In this document: positions 47,740-59,074 of the stretch, piece after piece
How positions within the stretch are numbered: position 1 is the first letter of the stretch
Layout of the letters: every line of letters starts with the position of its first letter
NCBI GenBank assembly: GCA_020746105.1
Contig: CM036620.1
Coordinates: 4,207,803-4,271,802, forward strand
DNA from: Trogon surrucura
Taxonomy: Eukaryota > Chordata > Aves > Trogoniformes > Trogonidae
DNA length: 64,000 nt
Direction: 5' to 3'
The notes under the pieces: generated by a model
The model's database searches: none
The model's input: the letters and a program-made list of their open reading frames with translations, nothing else
Told to the model about the DNA's origin: nothing
Position numbers and translations under genes: made by a program

Positions 47740-48518
47740 ATCCTCCAGTGGAATAAATGAAACCCTGAGTGCTGAAAGAGAAAATGGAAAGCATGAGGAC
47801 TATAGGGAGAGTACCACACTGCAGATTAACACAGCCAAAGAGACGCCCCATGGAGACTTATGCATCACAGAGATATACAGTGAGACCCACCAGAGAGCAG
47901 GAGGAAGCAACATACACTTTTCTGAAACGAAACAAGAGACCAGACAAAGCCAGAGAATTACTCCTAAAGTGACAGGCACCTCCAAAGTGCTCGTGACAGA
48001 TGAGGCTGCTTTTAGAGGGAAGACAGAAGAAAGAAGGCCAGGTACTATGGTCGAGCTGCAGCTGTCCCTCTCAAATGACGCGCACGAGGGCACCAATGCT
48101 CCTGCTGTGACCCTGTTAGGGGCAGAAAAATGCCCCCCTGCAGCAAAAGGACCCAGTGTACAACAAGACAGAACTAGCCCCGTAATTGCAGCTCCCCTGG
48201 GGGTGAAAGAGGCCAACATCCAGTGGTCAAGCAAAGTAGTCCAATTTTCTAGTGGCAAAGAGGTCAAGAGGATCCACGGCGCGGCTCCATCTCTCCCCAG
48301 GGTGGAGGTGATCCTGGACTGTTCAGACAGGGAGAAGGAAGCACCCAGGTCTCTGGCTGACAGGGGGTGTGTTGATTCTCAAGTGGAAGGAGGGCAGTCA
48401 GAAGCACCTCCTTCCCTCCTCTCCTTTGCAATCCCATCAGAAGGCACAGAGCAGGGAGAAGACGACCAGCACTCGGGAAGGGATCACAGACCTCTCAAGC
48501 ACAGGGCAAGGCACGCAA
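47740..48518 (+). CDS. SYNPO2: SYNPO2 exon 3: linker region
   Basis: This 779 nt internal exon begins after ...tatgtgcag, and its first base A completes the Arg codon of exon 2. It ends CAC GCA A before gtaagt. It reads SSGINETLSAERENGKHEDY with many Ser, Thr, Glu and Lys: a low-complexity, probably disordered linker between the PDZ domain and the actin-binding part. Conserved islands identify the gene: ESTTLQI early, MVELQLSLS in the middle, LPRVEVILDCSDR and VEGGQSEAPPSL near the end, then HRARHA. The open frame extends past the donor to 48592, but a strong gtaagt and phase agreement with exon 4 (A + GA = Arg) set the exon end. The ORFs on the opposite strand and in frame +1 are shadows. 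The first third is poorly conserved relative to human, which is normal for this region. Confidence 0.96.
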
Positions 48519-51500
48519 GTAAGTACGTCCCATCTGAGCATTTGCACCGCCTGGGGGTGTCTGGTAACTTTAAACATAATTTTGGAATTTAGATTGCACT
48601 AGAAAAAAAAATGTCTGGAGTTTTTTAATGCAGCTTTGTAACTTTCCCTCTCTCTTTTTAATGATGTGTCTGTTCTTGCTTTATATGTTTTTTTCAGGGT
48701 AATACAACACTCCTGGTGATGAGCCAAGAGTATATCCATGCCTTAACTGTGCTGAATAACTTTGCTTAGTAGACTTCTACTTCAAAATTAACTCATGGCT
48801 TTGTCCAAGTAAAAATACTTACATCACCATAAGGGCTGAATTCCATTGGTCTTCTAACGTATATTCAGAGACAAACTGCAGAATACTAACAAAACAGCAA
48901 GTTACTTGCACATGTCTAAGTGAATCCTGTGGGCTTCTCCTTTTGCAGCAAAAACTTTGTTTTGCCATTTGCGTCATCTAAAATCAAAGCCATGCTACCG
49001 CTCTTAAAAGTTAATAAAAAAGGCGAGCAGAAAAACCTCAATGCTGCCTACAGAAGAGATTTTGACAGACACTAGCATGTGCGTAACTGTTACATGATCC
49101 TTTCGAGCTTTGTCAGTCTTCTCTCGACTGTGAAGTGAACACGCTAGTTCTGACTCTCAGAGGTCAGCTTCAAAACGTGTCCAAGGAGTTCACATGAAAG
49201 TAGACTTGCGACTGGATCCAATCTTAAAGAACCGAGTGTAGGTGTGCATTATTTATTTATTTATTTACCTAGCTGCTTTTTTTTTTTTTTTTTTTTTTTT
49301 TCCATTTGGGACCTCGCTATTGGTTGCTCGCTCTTTCCCAGCAATGCTAAGAATCCTGTCTGGGGATTTAGCAGCAGTATGTCAAAGGTGCTTGAATGTG
49401 CGCAGTGATATACTGTAGCAACAAGCCATTTCATACCCAGCCTTGGAATTAGTTTGCTAACCCACCGCTAATTCCTCTGTGAGCGTATTTTTAGCACGAT
49501 ACCCATTTGTATCTTATTGGCAAGTGGATTAAGCAGTTACTTACGCCTAAGTGTCTGTATGCAATCTGCGTAATTTTTGGCACATTAAATGAAGCATAAA
49601 AGCAAAGCGCACGTGCTTCACATTTTGGCTGCAAAGTTAGAACCAGTTGTGGGACTGTGCTTGTCTTTCTCAGAGAATTACCTGCAGTGTCTGTCCTATA
49701 AGGCAAAAGTACAAAGAATACACTACATACTACATGATAAACTTTTCTTTCAAGTAGGACATAAGATTTTGTCCTTTTTCCATCTCAGCTAAGACAATTC
49801 CTTCTAATCTGGTGGCAGGTGATTATCCTCAGGAACCTCAGATTTCATCTATAAAAATGTTTGCTATTTTTATTATTTGTAAAATCCTGTCTACACATTA
49901 GAATAAACAGATTGCCAAGCACAGGGGAATAATCTGTGTGCAGAAAACACCATGCATGTTTTTTTGCAAAATTAAAAGTTATAATGCAGCATTTAAGTCT
50001 AAACTAGAGAAGAATATTTATTGTAGGTGTTTGATCTGCGTCGCAGAAATTCTCTCTGTAAATAGTAATCAGGTTGTATTTACCTGTACAGTTAACACTT
50101 CTGCCACCTTTCGAAACTATTGATTACGTAACTATCTGGATGAATTAAGAAAAAATACGCCAGCAAAATGAAAAGTTTCAACTCTTGCTTTCCACGGAAC
50201 TGCACGGGTACCTGCTGAACCCCCTTCCCAGAAAAAAACCACTCACTGCTGATGCACGTAGCTTCTCTGAAAGCGCAGAACTCCCACGCCTTGTGTGTGC
50301 AGAGGCACTCTGACACTAAAGCCCATACATTCAAGGAATGTCTTCAGTGACTATTGTAAGCGTTTGGATTGTGAAAGGACTGAGCCAAGGACTCTGTGAT
50401 TTGGCTCTCGCAATAAAATATTACAAATTGTTGTTTCGAGTGCCATGCTCTTTTCTCTTCCATAGGTTTTTGTGAGGACCACTGGTCTTGCCATGCTGTC
50501 ATCCGGATAATGGCAAAACTCCAGTTGTCTTTAACACAAGTATCAGACTCCATCTACCGACATAGCTAAAAGGATCATTAACAGAAAACACATCACATGG
50601 TTTTCTTTAACGAGTCTGCTTTCTTTACTCTAGCAAAAGAAACTAAATAATTTACTGTTCTACTCTCACTCTTTTCATTTTGAAGTTAAGTGCAAGGCAA
50701 CCACTGATGTAGGCAGGGAGAGCTTTAAATTCTAGCTTTTTAAAGGGAGCAGCTGTTGATGCTGTTGTCCACACGATGTGGTGGTAGAACATAAGGAAAG
50801 GAAAGAAACAGGGACAGCACCGGCACAGCATTGCCCCAGGAAACACATGCTCCGTGTCACATAACAAGGAAGCAGTCACGCTGACGTACGGTGCTTCCGG
50901 CAGCTTTACAGCTGCCTCTATTCTTGTTCCACATGACTTGACAGAAACCAGTAATTTACGCTCTAAGAAACATGTTATTGATATATGCTAGAGAATACTC
51001 TTTAGAAGTTAGCTGAGCCTCCTTGATCCAGTTCTTAAATGTGTATTCATTCTTGCCACATTTTCAAAATAAATGTGCTGGAGCTTTTATATCCTACACA
51101 GTTTTTGGATTACGTTTCAGGCAAGTAACACTCGTTAGGAGTCTGAAACCTGCTTTCACTGAGTACCGTGGCCAAACCCCCATGTCTTCCAAGGGGCTGA
51201 AAGTTAGTGCCAGCAGTTTCTGTGTACGCCTTTGTGGATGCATACTTGCTTTTGAATAGCTGATACACAGAAATACACGGAAATTTAGCAACTGCACACA
51301 TTTCGTAATTGGTACGAGTAAAACAAACACGTAAATGGCAGAAGCAGAGAGCACTGTCAGACAGAATACACGCAGTATCCTTTGGTCTTAGATGTTGCGC
51401 AGTCACGGGCCTGGCTGGCTGGGAATGCCTGCTGTAAGGCTGGGGACTGTGGTCAGAAATTGAATAAATGAGATAATACCATCTCTCTGTTGCTGTTGAG

Positions 51501-51837
51501 ATTAGTTACAGGAATAAAAATCAAGAACACTAGAAACAAAGACACGTGTAGTGTTTCTGCTGAACTAAGAAGTCCTGAAGAAATTGATGTAGCCTTTGAG
51601 TTTGCGTGGGTGTGACTCTAAAGAATGCTGGGTATGGAATTTACAACACAGCTGATATTGTGGGAAGAGCTGAAGTATAATAATCTCTCCATACAACAGA
51701 AAATAAATGTTTTAATACAAGAGAATGGAACAGTGGGTATATTTCAGTGTAGATAAACGCAGAACTACGTGTTGTTAACATCCTTGTTCTTTTGTGGGCT
51801 GCAGGCAATTAAATGTGTACTTTGATACTTTCCACAG
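48519..51837 (+). other. SYNPO2: SYNPO2 intron 3
   Basis: This 3.3 kb intron is bounded by gtaagt and ...gatactttccacag. It contains an ATTT microsatellite running into a 25-nt T run. No other gene or mobile element was recognised. An in-frame ATG lies 25 nt before the exon 4 acceptor (51813), discussed as a possible alternative start. Confidence 0.9.
49249..49301. repeat. ATTT microsatellite and 25-nt poly-T
   Basis: Four atttatttattt units are followed 10 nt later by 25 consecutive T residues (49277-49301). A poly-T in plus orientation could be the 3' end of an old retroposed sequence inserted in reverse, but no body of such a sequence was recognised. Length is likely polymorphic and prone to sequencing error. 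Confidence 0.8.
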
Positions 51838-54047
51838 GACTCCGGCGAAGTGAAAGTCTGTCAGAGAAGCAGGTGAAAGAAGCAAAATCTAAATGTAAAA
51901 GTATCGCGTTGCTGCTGACAGCAGCTCCCAATCCCAATTCCAAGGGGGTGTTGATGTTCAAGAAGCGTCGTCAAAGAGCAAGGAAATACACTTTAGTCAG
52001 CTACGGTACCGGCGAGTTAGAACGTGACGAGGACGAGGGTGAAGAAGGTGAAGGTGAAGAGGGGGACAAAGAAAACACCTTTGAAGTGAGTTTGCTTGCC
52101 ACGAGCGAGTCAGAAATAGATGAAGATTTCTTCTCGGACATTGATAACGACGGTAAGATTGTGACGTTTGACTGGGACAGTGGGCTACTCGAGGTTGAAA
52201 AGAAGACAAAAAGTGGAGACGAGATGCAGACGCTTCCAGAGAGCACAGGGAAAGGGGCCCTCATGTTTGCCAAGAGGCGGCAGAGGATGGATCAGATCAC
52301 AGCCGAGCAAGAGGAGATGAAGGCACGCACAGCGCACACAGAGGAACAAAGGGAAGCCACCATGTCAGAGAGCTTCCAGAAAGTGACCTCTTCGGTCTAT
52401 CAAACGAAAGAGGAAGAAATGTCAAGGCAGCAGACCTGTGTGAGAAAAAGCTATACAGACGTGAGCCAGAGCCACAGCAAAATGGTACAACAGAACGGCT
52501 TTGGCTTAGCACCAGACCCAAACCTCTCTTTTCAGTCCTCCGAAGCTCAAAAAGCAGCTTCTTTGAACAAAACCGCCAGACCCTTCCCTGCCGGGGTTCA
52601 GAACCGAGCGGCTGCACCATTTTCACCCGTAAGAAATGTCACCAGTCCTCTTTCCGACGTACCTGCCCCACCGCCTTACTGCTCCATCAGCCCGCCACCC
52701 GAGGCTTTGTACAGGCCCGTCTCAGCCCCTGTCGCCAGCAGAGCTGCCCCAGCCGCGTGGTCGGCCACCGAGCCGACAGAACGCATCGCATCCAGGGACG
52801 AACGGATCGCGGTGCCGGCCAAAAGAACTGGGATACTGCAAGAGGCAAAGAGACGGAGCACTTCGAAACCCATGTTCACTTTTAAAGAAGCGCCCAAAGT
52901 AAGTCCCAATCCTGCCCTGCTGTCCCTTGTACACAACGCAGAGGGCAAAAAAGGCACTGGAGCTGGTTTTGAGTCAGGACCTGAAGAAGACTACCTCAGT
53001 TTGGGAGCAGAGGCTTGCAATTTCATGCAGACTCAAGCATCTAAACAAAAGGCCCCTCCTCCTGTTGCTCCAAAGCCTTCACTCAAAGTCTCTCCTACTG
53101 CTGGTACTCCAGTTTCACCAGTTTGGTCACCTTCGGCTGCGGCTTCTAACAAGGCTCCCTCTTTCCCAGCACCAGCCTCGCCTCAGGCAGCGTATCCTGC
53201 ACCACTCAAATCTCCACAGTATCCTCATTCTCCTGTCTATCCTCCAAGTACTCTCAACCTGGCCGGTCCTTTCAAAGGGCCTCAGGCAACCCTAGCGAGT
53301 CCAACCAATACACCCAAGACACCAGTCACCCCAAGCACTGAAGGAACAAAGCCACCCTTTGAGATGCCACCAGCTATGAGCGGAAAAGGAGCACAGTTAT
53401 TTGCCAGAAGGCACTCGCGAATGGAGAAGTACGTGGTAGATTCAGAGACGGTGCAGGCAAATGTGGCACGAGCCTCATCTCCAACTCCATCTTTACCAGC
53501 TTCTTGGAAATATTCATCCAATGTCCGAGCACCTCCACCCGTCGCTTACAATCCCATCCACTGCCCATCTTACCCTCCCGCTGCTACCAAGTCTTCCTCT
53601 AAGTCCACTGCCACTACCAAAAACACAAAAAGAAAACCTAAGAAAGGTCTCAACTCTTTGGATATTATGAAACATCAACCTTACCAGCTTGATCCATCTT
53701 TGTTTACTTTTCAACCTCCCAGTAGTAAGGAAAGCCTTGCTACTAAGCAGACATCGAAGCTGTCCACTTCAAAGCAAGCTCTGCCTTTCAGACCACCTAG
53801 TGCTGGCTCTCCCACTACCGCCCGGCCGTCTTCAGTGTACTCCGTGCCCGCCTACAGCTCACAACCTTCGTTCCAGTCAAACGCCTCTATCCCACTAAAT
53901 GAATCCTACTCACCTACGAGCTACTCTGCATTTTCTAAGCCAGAAACCACCACATCCTCTTTGTTTACCGCTCCGAGGCCAAAATTTTCAGCCAAGAAAG
54001 CTGGCGTCATTGCACAGGTGTGGAAGCCATCAATTATCGAAGAGTAA
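51838..54047 (+). CDS. SYNPO2: SYNPO2 exon 4: actin/alpha-actinin-binding region and C-terminus
   Basis: This large terminal coding exon (735 residues plus stop TAA at 54045-54047) follows ...ctttccacag. Its first two bases complete an Arg codon, giving RHA-R-LRRSESLSEKQVKEAK across the junction. In order: a basic motif KGVLMFKKRRQRA (51942-51980, also a nuclear-localisation-type cluster); an acidic Glu/Asp/Gly run (about 52014-52076); a second copy GKGALMFAKRRQRM (52249-52290); a PPPY motif (52668-52679), in this family the ligand of the BAG3 WW domain; a basophilic kinase / possible 14-3-3 site RRSTSKP (52851-52871); proline-rich stretches (APPPVAPKP); a third motif copy GKGAQLFARRHSRM (53382-53423); and the conserved tail ending QVWKPSIIEE. 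The protein crosslinks and bundles actin in Z-discs and dense bodies and links it to BAG3-dependent chaperone-assisted autophagy; those roles are family knowledge. The frame is intact, without frameshift. Confidence 0.98.
51954..51956 (+). other. SYNPO2: Candidate internal start of the PDZ-less short isoform
   Basis: This in-frame ATG begins MFKKRRQRARKYTLVSYG and would give a 697-residue protein. The first human myopodin described has 698 residues and lacks the PDZ domain, so the length and the start context agree almost exactly (from recollection of the family). The sequence does not show which promoter would drive it. Confidence 0.5.
54018..54023 (+). other. SYNPO2: Candidate alternative 5' splice site near the stop codon
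   Basis: GCACAG|gtgtgg occurs exactly between Gln and Val of the C-terminal QVWKPS motif, in phase 0. SYNPO2 is known to have isoforms with longer, different C-termini. A donor here would replace VWKPSIIEE by sequence from downstream exons. It is a fair but not perfect donor, and its use is inferred. Confidence 0.4.
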
Positions 54048-55441
54048 AGCTTAGAGCTCAAACTTAGTGTCCACGCTGCTCGCCCTCAATTGTTTGCAGT
54101 GGTAACCTGGCACACAAACACTGCCAGAGTATTCCTTACCTTGCTTAATAACGTCAGATGTATCATCTCAAATCTGGGTCCAAAACGTGAACTTTTTTAA
54201 GGAATCAAAACAGATACAAATTTTAGCACATTCAGGTGCTTTAAACACGTAACATCCTGAAATGAATAGATACCATTGTACTAATTAAGCAGGACACTAG
54301 GTTTTTGCTTTAGGACTACTATGACAGAAACAACAGTAAGCAATAATATTCCTGGTATGTCAAATTCATAGAGAAAAGCTTTCTTTCTGCCTCCCTCCCC
54401 AACTATGCTCTAACGACGTAGGGATTTCAGGACTTTTTTTTTTAAAAAAAGAAGAAGTGTCTTATTAAATGATATTAATAGAGATGTGTATTACTACCAT
54501 AGCATAAAATAGATGCAGTATTAGACTCCGATTGCTCACCAGCAGAATACAACTGGACAGACCTTTGGTGTGCACAGAGCTGCGCTCAATTCAGTCAGAA
54601 CTTGTCCTGGCTCAAAGGTCCTTCCACCAGAATCTGACTGATTAGTTCGTAAGCTCTGTGGATCAGCTGTGACCCAAAGTCATGAACCGCCTCTGTGATT
54701 TCACAGAGAATGCGCTGTAAGAGATGCTGGCGTGTTCTGAAGACTAAAAGATGGGGAAGGACAGCTGAAAAAAATTTTTAAACATTTCCTATTTGGGGGA
54801 AATTTGACAGCCCAAGCGCGGACGTATTTTTAGCCAAACTTTGCCTTGAATCTAGCAAGTAAGACAGAAGCCAGTAAATCAAAATTATTGGTCAGAGGGG
54901 TGAGCTGGGTTTTGCAGCTGCAATGCAATGCAATTAGTTCTTGTGAAAGCATGGAGAGTGAGTGAGAACTGAAGGGATACACATACTCAAGAGTACTGGG
55001 TCTTGCAACCAGAGTAGTGTATGGCACAGAAATTTCTTAACAGTAAATCATAAATATGACCATATCTTTCTACTGGTCTCTTTTACGCATTTTAATATTT
55101 TCACTTGAGGCTTTACAGTGCTTCTTCCCGCTTTAAATCTTTTTACTCTGGTCTTATACTTTCACCTTTTACTTGTCATATTGGGGACTAAGGATTGAAA
55201 TACTGCTACCGTAGGAAATTCTTAAGAGTCTGTGGTCTTGGAACCTACTGTACAGTACTGCAGTGAATACACAGTCTTGCTGAAATCAAGGAGCTATACT
55301 GGACTAGCTCAGCAGGTTTTTGAGTAAACAGTCCTGTTAATGTCCATGGTGCTAGGTCTGAAACAAGGTGCTGTTTCACACAACCAAAGGTATCAAAATC
55401 CATCCCAAGAGAGAAGCTAAAGATTAAAGCATCCCCCTGTG

Positions 55442-55447
55442 AATAAA
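55442..55447 (+). terminator. SYNPO2: Polyadenylation signal AATAAA (candidate, proximal)
   Basis: This canonical hexamer lies 1.4 kb after the SYNPO2 stop codon. Use is inferred from position only. Confidence 0.35.
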
Positions 55448-56118
55448 GGTGGCAGAATCTCTTGATACATTTGTTTAATTTGATTATGGATCTTTTATAT
55501 CACAGGGGTTTCAGTAGAACTATCTAACTTAATGAAGAAACTATTCCCCAGTATGAGCAAAAATCTCATTAGCTTGGTCCCACGACGGTAACTCAAACTG
55601 CAATTTATGTCGAGAAGAATGCATTTGGTTGTACATACAGAAAGCAGACTGGAATCAAAGTCTAATCAAGCCATTAAAAATCCGTCCTTTGAATTCTGGA
55701 TCTCGAAAATCCTACTGACCCTTTTAAATTTTGGATTGTGATACTGATTGCATTAGAAGAAAATAACCAAGTGATCCTCTTAAAAATCAGAAGAATGATA
55801 GGAAATTTTAGGGGGAAAAAAACCCAAACCAAAACAAGTTATGAAAAACTCAAGGAATAATTACACCACATTTACCTGGAAACAAAAGTAGCAATATTTT
55901 AATCCCTTGGAGATCTCTCTTCTACTTGTCTTCCACTGTCAATATCTGAATTTTTCTTCTGTCATTAAACTTGTCCCTTTCTTCTCTGCCTGTTTGGGTT
56001 TTTTTTTTCTTTGGTTTGGTTGCTTTTGTTTTGTTTCACTTACATGTACAGACTGACCATATATTTTAGGGGAAATCGACTTCCCCTGCTATCCTGTTAA
56101 TATGAAATCTTCTCCCTG

Positions 56119-56207
56119 CCTTCTTCTTCTCTCCCCTTCCCTTTTCCTTTCCTCTTCTCTTCCCTTTCCTCTTCCCCATCTCCTTCCTCCTTCTCCCCTT
56201 CCCCTCT
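56119..56207. repeat. Long polypyrimidine tract
   Basis: About 89 nt consist almost only of C and T on the plus strand, with one A near 56178, as irregular cttcc/ttccc units. Such homopurine-homopyrimidine tracts can form triplex (H-DNA) structures and, in RNA, bind polypyrimidine-tract proteins. If the 3' UTR extends this far, the tract is transcribed. Confidence 0.85.
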
Positions 56208-56214
56208 AGAAAAA

Positions 56215-56252
56215 CTTCTACCTGAAGTTACATACACTATTTCAGGTAGAAG
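56215..56252 (+). other. Perfect 12-bp inverted repeat (RNA hairpin candidate)
   Basis: The arms cttctacctgaa (56215-56226) and ttcaggtagaag (56241-56252) are exact reverse complements, separated by a 14-nt loop. The hairpin begins 7 nt after the pyrimidine tract and ends 24 nt before an AATAAA. It may be a structured 3' UTR element near a cleavage site. The stem is too short for a canonical microRNA precursor. Confidence 0.8.
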
Positions 56253-56276
56253 CTTAAGATCCTAGTATATACTTGG

Positions 56277-56282
56277 AATAAA
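56277..56282 (+). terminator. SYNPO2: Polyadenylation signal AATAAA (candidate, distal)
   Basis: This canonical hexamer lies 2.2 kb after the SYNPO2 stop, immediately downstream of the hairpin. It is a plausible end of the 3' UTR, but no transcript evidence is available. Confidence 0.4.
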
Positions 56283-59023
56283 GATACCCTACCAAAGATA
56301 AGCAGTGCTGCTAGAGCAAAATAAGAAAACCGATCAACCTCATGTTGCCTGACACGTTTTTACTTACAGTTTCCTCCTGTAAAATACACCTGTAAATTAA
56401 AATCCCACTTCTGTATTTGCTCACCCTAACGCGCCAAGAATATTTCTTTTATGAGGAGATTTTTAGCAGTTTTTTACTTCCACCACAAGTCACCACCAGC
56501 TTGTATCAGGCTCAGCTCAGTAAATTTTGGAATTCACTACTGGCCACTGAGTACGCTGTGTGAATCAGGGATTACCAAAATCTAACTTCTAGCATCTATA
56601 TGCCTGTATGGCATATCACTTTCCAATTAAGAAGCACTGTTATTTTAATTATCAGCGGAAGGAACAAGAAGAGGAGCTAGGGCAGAGCTGTGGACCAAAA
56701 CGCAACATTTTGGTTTCCTGAGTCATCTGTCTAGAACCAAATTCACCTGGAAGATCTAAATGCATAAGTGTCATATTTAAAATAATTTTGTTATTTATTT
56801 TCATTCTCAGCACAACCCAAAAGTTCACTTAGGAAGTCCACTAACTCATATGCCTATTTACAGTAATAACCAAAATGTCAGCTCCTGTGACAGCAATATA
56901 AGATATAGCTCTTAGCCAATGAAAATTTGGATTTTGATCACATCTGGATTTTTTTTTCTGTTATTCAAATACAAGTGTTTCATACGGCCTATGGCAATGA
57001 CAAGAGAAGGATTTTTTAAAAGCACCAGTAAGGGTTAAAAGCAAAAGCCTCTGTGACACTAGTCCTCTTAACAAAGATCTTTTAAAAATTCCAAAGTCCA
57101 ACTCTGAATTCAATTTCATATACACACATCATACTACACGCACAGCGCTTCGATCCAGCTTGGCTTCAAGACTCTTTTAACTAATCAGGTAAGTTTGTAA
57201 TACTTGTATTTTCAAAGACTAGCCTACTTGAAAAAAAAACAGTTTTATGCAAAACATAATCTCTTGTGAAGCAGATATTTAGAGGAAAGTTGAGCTGTTC
57301 ATTCTCACGGGTCCAAATTCAAAGCTAATGATGATGTCAAACACAGCTGAAATGTCAAGAAAATGAATGGTTTGTGTAGAGGAGCCATATGAAATTTCAC
57401 TTTGAAAAGGGCAGTGAGCTTTTATAAATGGTTTTCTGGAAAAGCTACCAGGGTTATTTTAATACAATACAACCAGGCTACCAAGATGCAATTTTTATGT
57501 TTATTATGTAATCAGATTTGAAAGTGAATTTTAGGCTATGCCTAATAACAATACTTCCAGTATGTTTGCATTGAAAAAGGCATTTCAGTGTTTTATGTCG
57601 GTTTTAGCACATTTAGTTATAGCTCATACTGGAGATATTACACTGCACCACTCTGGATCTCCCATTCTAGACAGCCTTTTCGCGAAACCAGCTTTCAATT
57701 TCCGCTTCAGTAACAAATTTCGTGTTATAAAATCTGAATTGAGAAGTTTCGGTTTGGAGATGAGTAGTTTTTAGACAAAAAGTTAAAACTTCTGTTGCAA
57801 TAGCTAAAGACAAAATTCAGTTGTTGGACAAAGAACTGCTTAACTTCTTCCCCCTTCTCCAGGGGAACCACTCTTTCCATGTTCCTGCTCAGCCAAAGGT
57901 AACATATTAGGAAACAAACAGAAAGATAGGTGAATGATTTTTTTCTGTACGAACATTTACAGAGCAAGCATTACCATCCCTTACAAGTAAGCTTCATTCT
58001 TTTGCTTTCTGCTCTCTTATGGAAGAAAGAATTTTGCCCGTGCCCTAAGATCTGTGACAATATCCAGTGACAATAAGCTGCTTGGTTCCAAAAGCCCCTG
58101 GCCGATGGCGTGGGACTTCATAACATGCTCATATCGAGACTTGCAGCAGGGAATGTCCACTTCTCTTCTAGACACACTGACAATCCACTCTGAGCTCAAG
58201 CCAATGCCATTTTGAGATCAGCCACCAAAAGGAGGCTTCAGCTAATTTTTGCCTGATTCTGCCTGATCAGCAGGATCCAAAAATTAGGAAGTGAGGGGCT
58301 GGTGTTTGGTTCAGATAGAGAAATTAGTGCACATCAGAGCAGCAACTTTGAGAAGAAAAAAATACTTAGGATTAGAGAGAGCCAAACAGCGGCCAAGCAG
58401 AGAAAACTCCACAAAGAAAGTAGAGACCAGACAGGATAAAATACCTATCAGAGGAATGTGAAATACCAAAGGTACAAGAGACGAAAACAATCATCAAGAA
58501 GGGCTTAATTATTGTGCAGAGAGATGACTATTTCCAGCCTTCTGTTGAAATTTGTTAGATTATTCTTGGATGACAGAGTGCTCACATCACTGGGCGTGAT
58601 TTTTTCCTCTCTACTATTTACAAAAAAATATTGCAAAAGAACCAAAATGCTCATACCCAGCCACAAGAAAAAGAAGTGGGCCAATACACTATTGCTCTGA
58701 GTGGCAACAGATCTACAAACATGGGATCCTAGATAGCTCCTGTACACAAGAGTTTTGAGAAGTGCTAATGTAATAACAGATTATAAGATAAAAGCTTATG
58801 AGCAGGTGTAAAGAGAACTTGGCTCCAGACGAGATTATCTGGGAGGAGCACTGTTTATCAAGGATGATACATCACCAAAGGACCAGCCTTGCCATCACGC
58901 TCTGCTGCTCCAGCATCTCTGTGGGGAATTCTCTGTACGCCTGAGGTAGGGAAATATCAGTGACACGACAGCACTCTTCGTCACTAATAATCCACAAAAT
59001 CTTTCTGCTCTCTTTTTTTCCAG

Positions 59024-59074
59024 GATCCTTTTCCAGATTTCGTAGCTTTACGAGTAAAAACCGACTGGTTCTAA
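59024..59074 (+). other. SYNPO2: Candidate alternative terminal exon of SYNPO2
   Basis: It is preceded by ctgctctctttttttccag, one of the strongest polypyrimidine-AG signals downstream of the gene. In phase 0, as required by the candidate donor at 54018, it encodes DPFPDFVALRVKTDWF followed by TAA. An AATAAA lies about 200 nt further on (59268-59273), completing the signals of a terminal exon. I cannot match the peptide to a known isoform, so this is an inference from signals alone. Confidence 0.22.

Larger units (their letters stand above)
54048..56282 (+). other. SYNPO2: Likely SYNPO2 3' UTR
   Basis: The untranslated sequence after the stop codon is AT-rich with no repeat recognised. AATAAA signals lie at 55442-55447 and 56277-56282; either could end the transcript, and another is at 59268-59273. 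Without transcript data the end is uncertain. The second signal follows a pyrimidine tract and a perfect hairpin, listed separately. Confidence 0.5.

Noticed and set aside
47800..48267. 155-codon minus-strand ORF over exon 3
   Set aside because: It lies opposite conserved SYNPO2 coding sequence and shows no domain; it is a shadow.
48519..48592. Continuation of the exon 3 frame past 48518
   Set aside because: The gtaagt donor and the RHA-R-LRRSES junction with exon 4 place the exon end at 48518.
52001..53898. Multiple ORFs on the minus strand and in other plus frames over exon 4
   Set aside because: They are shadows of the GC-rich, low-complexity SYNPO2 coding sequence and have no independent features.
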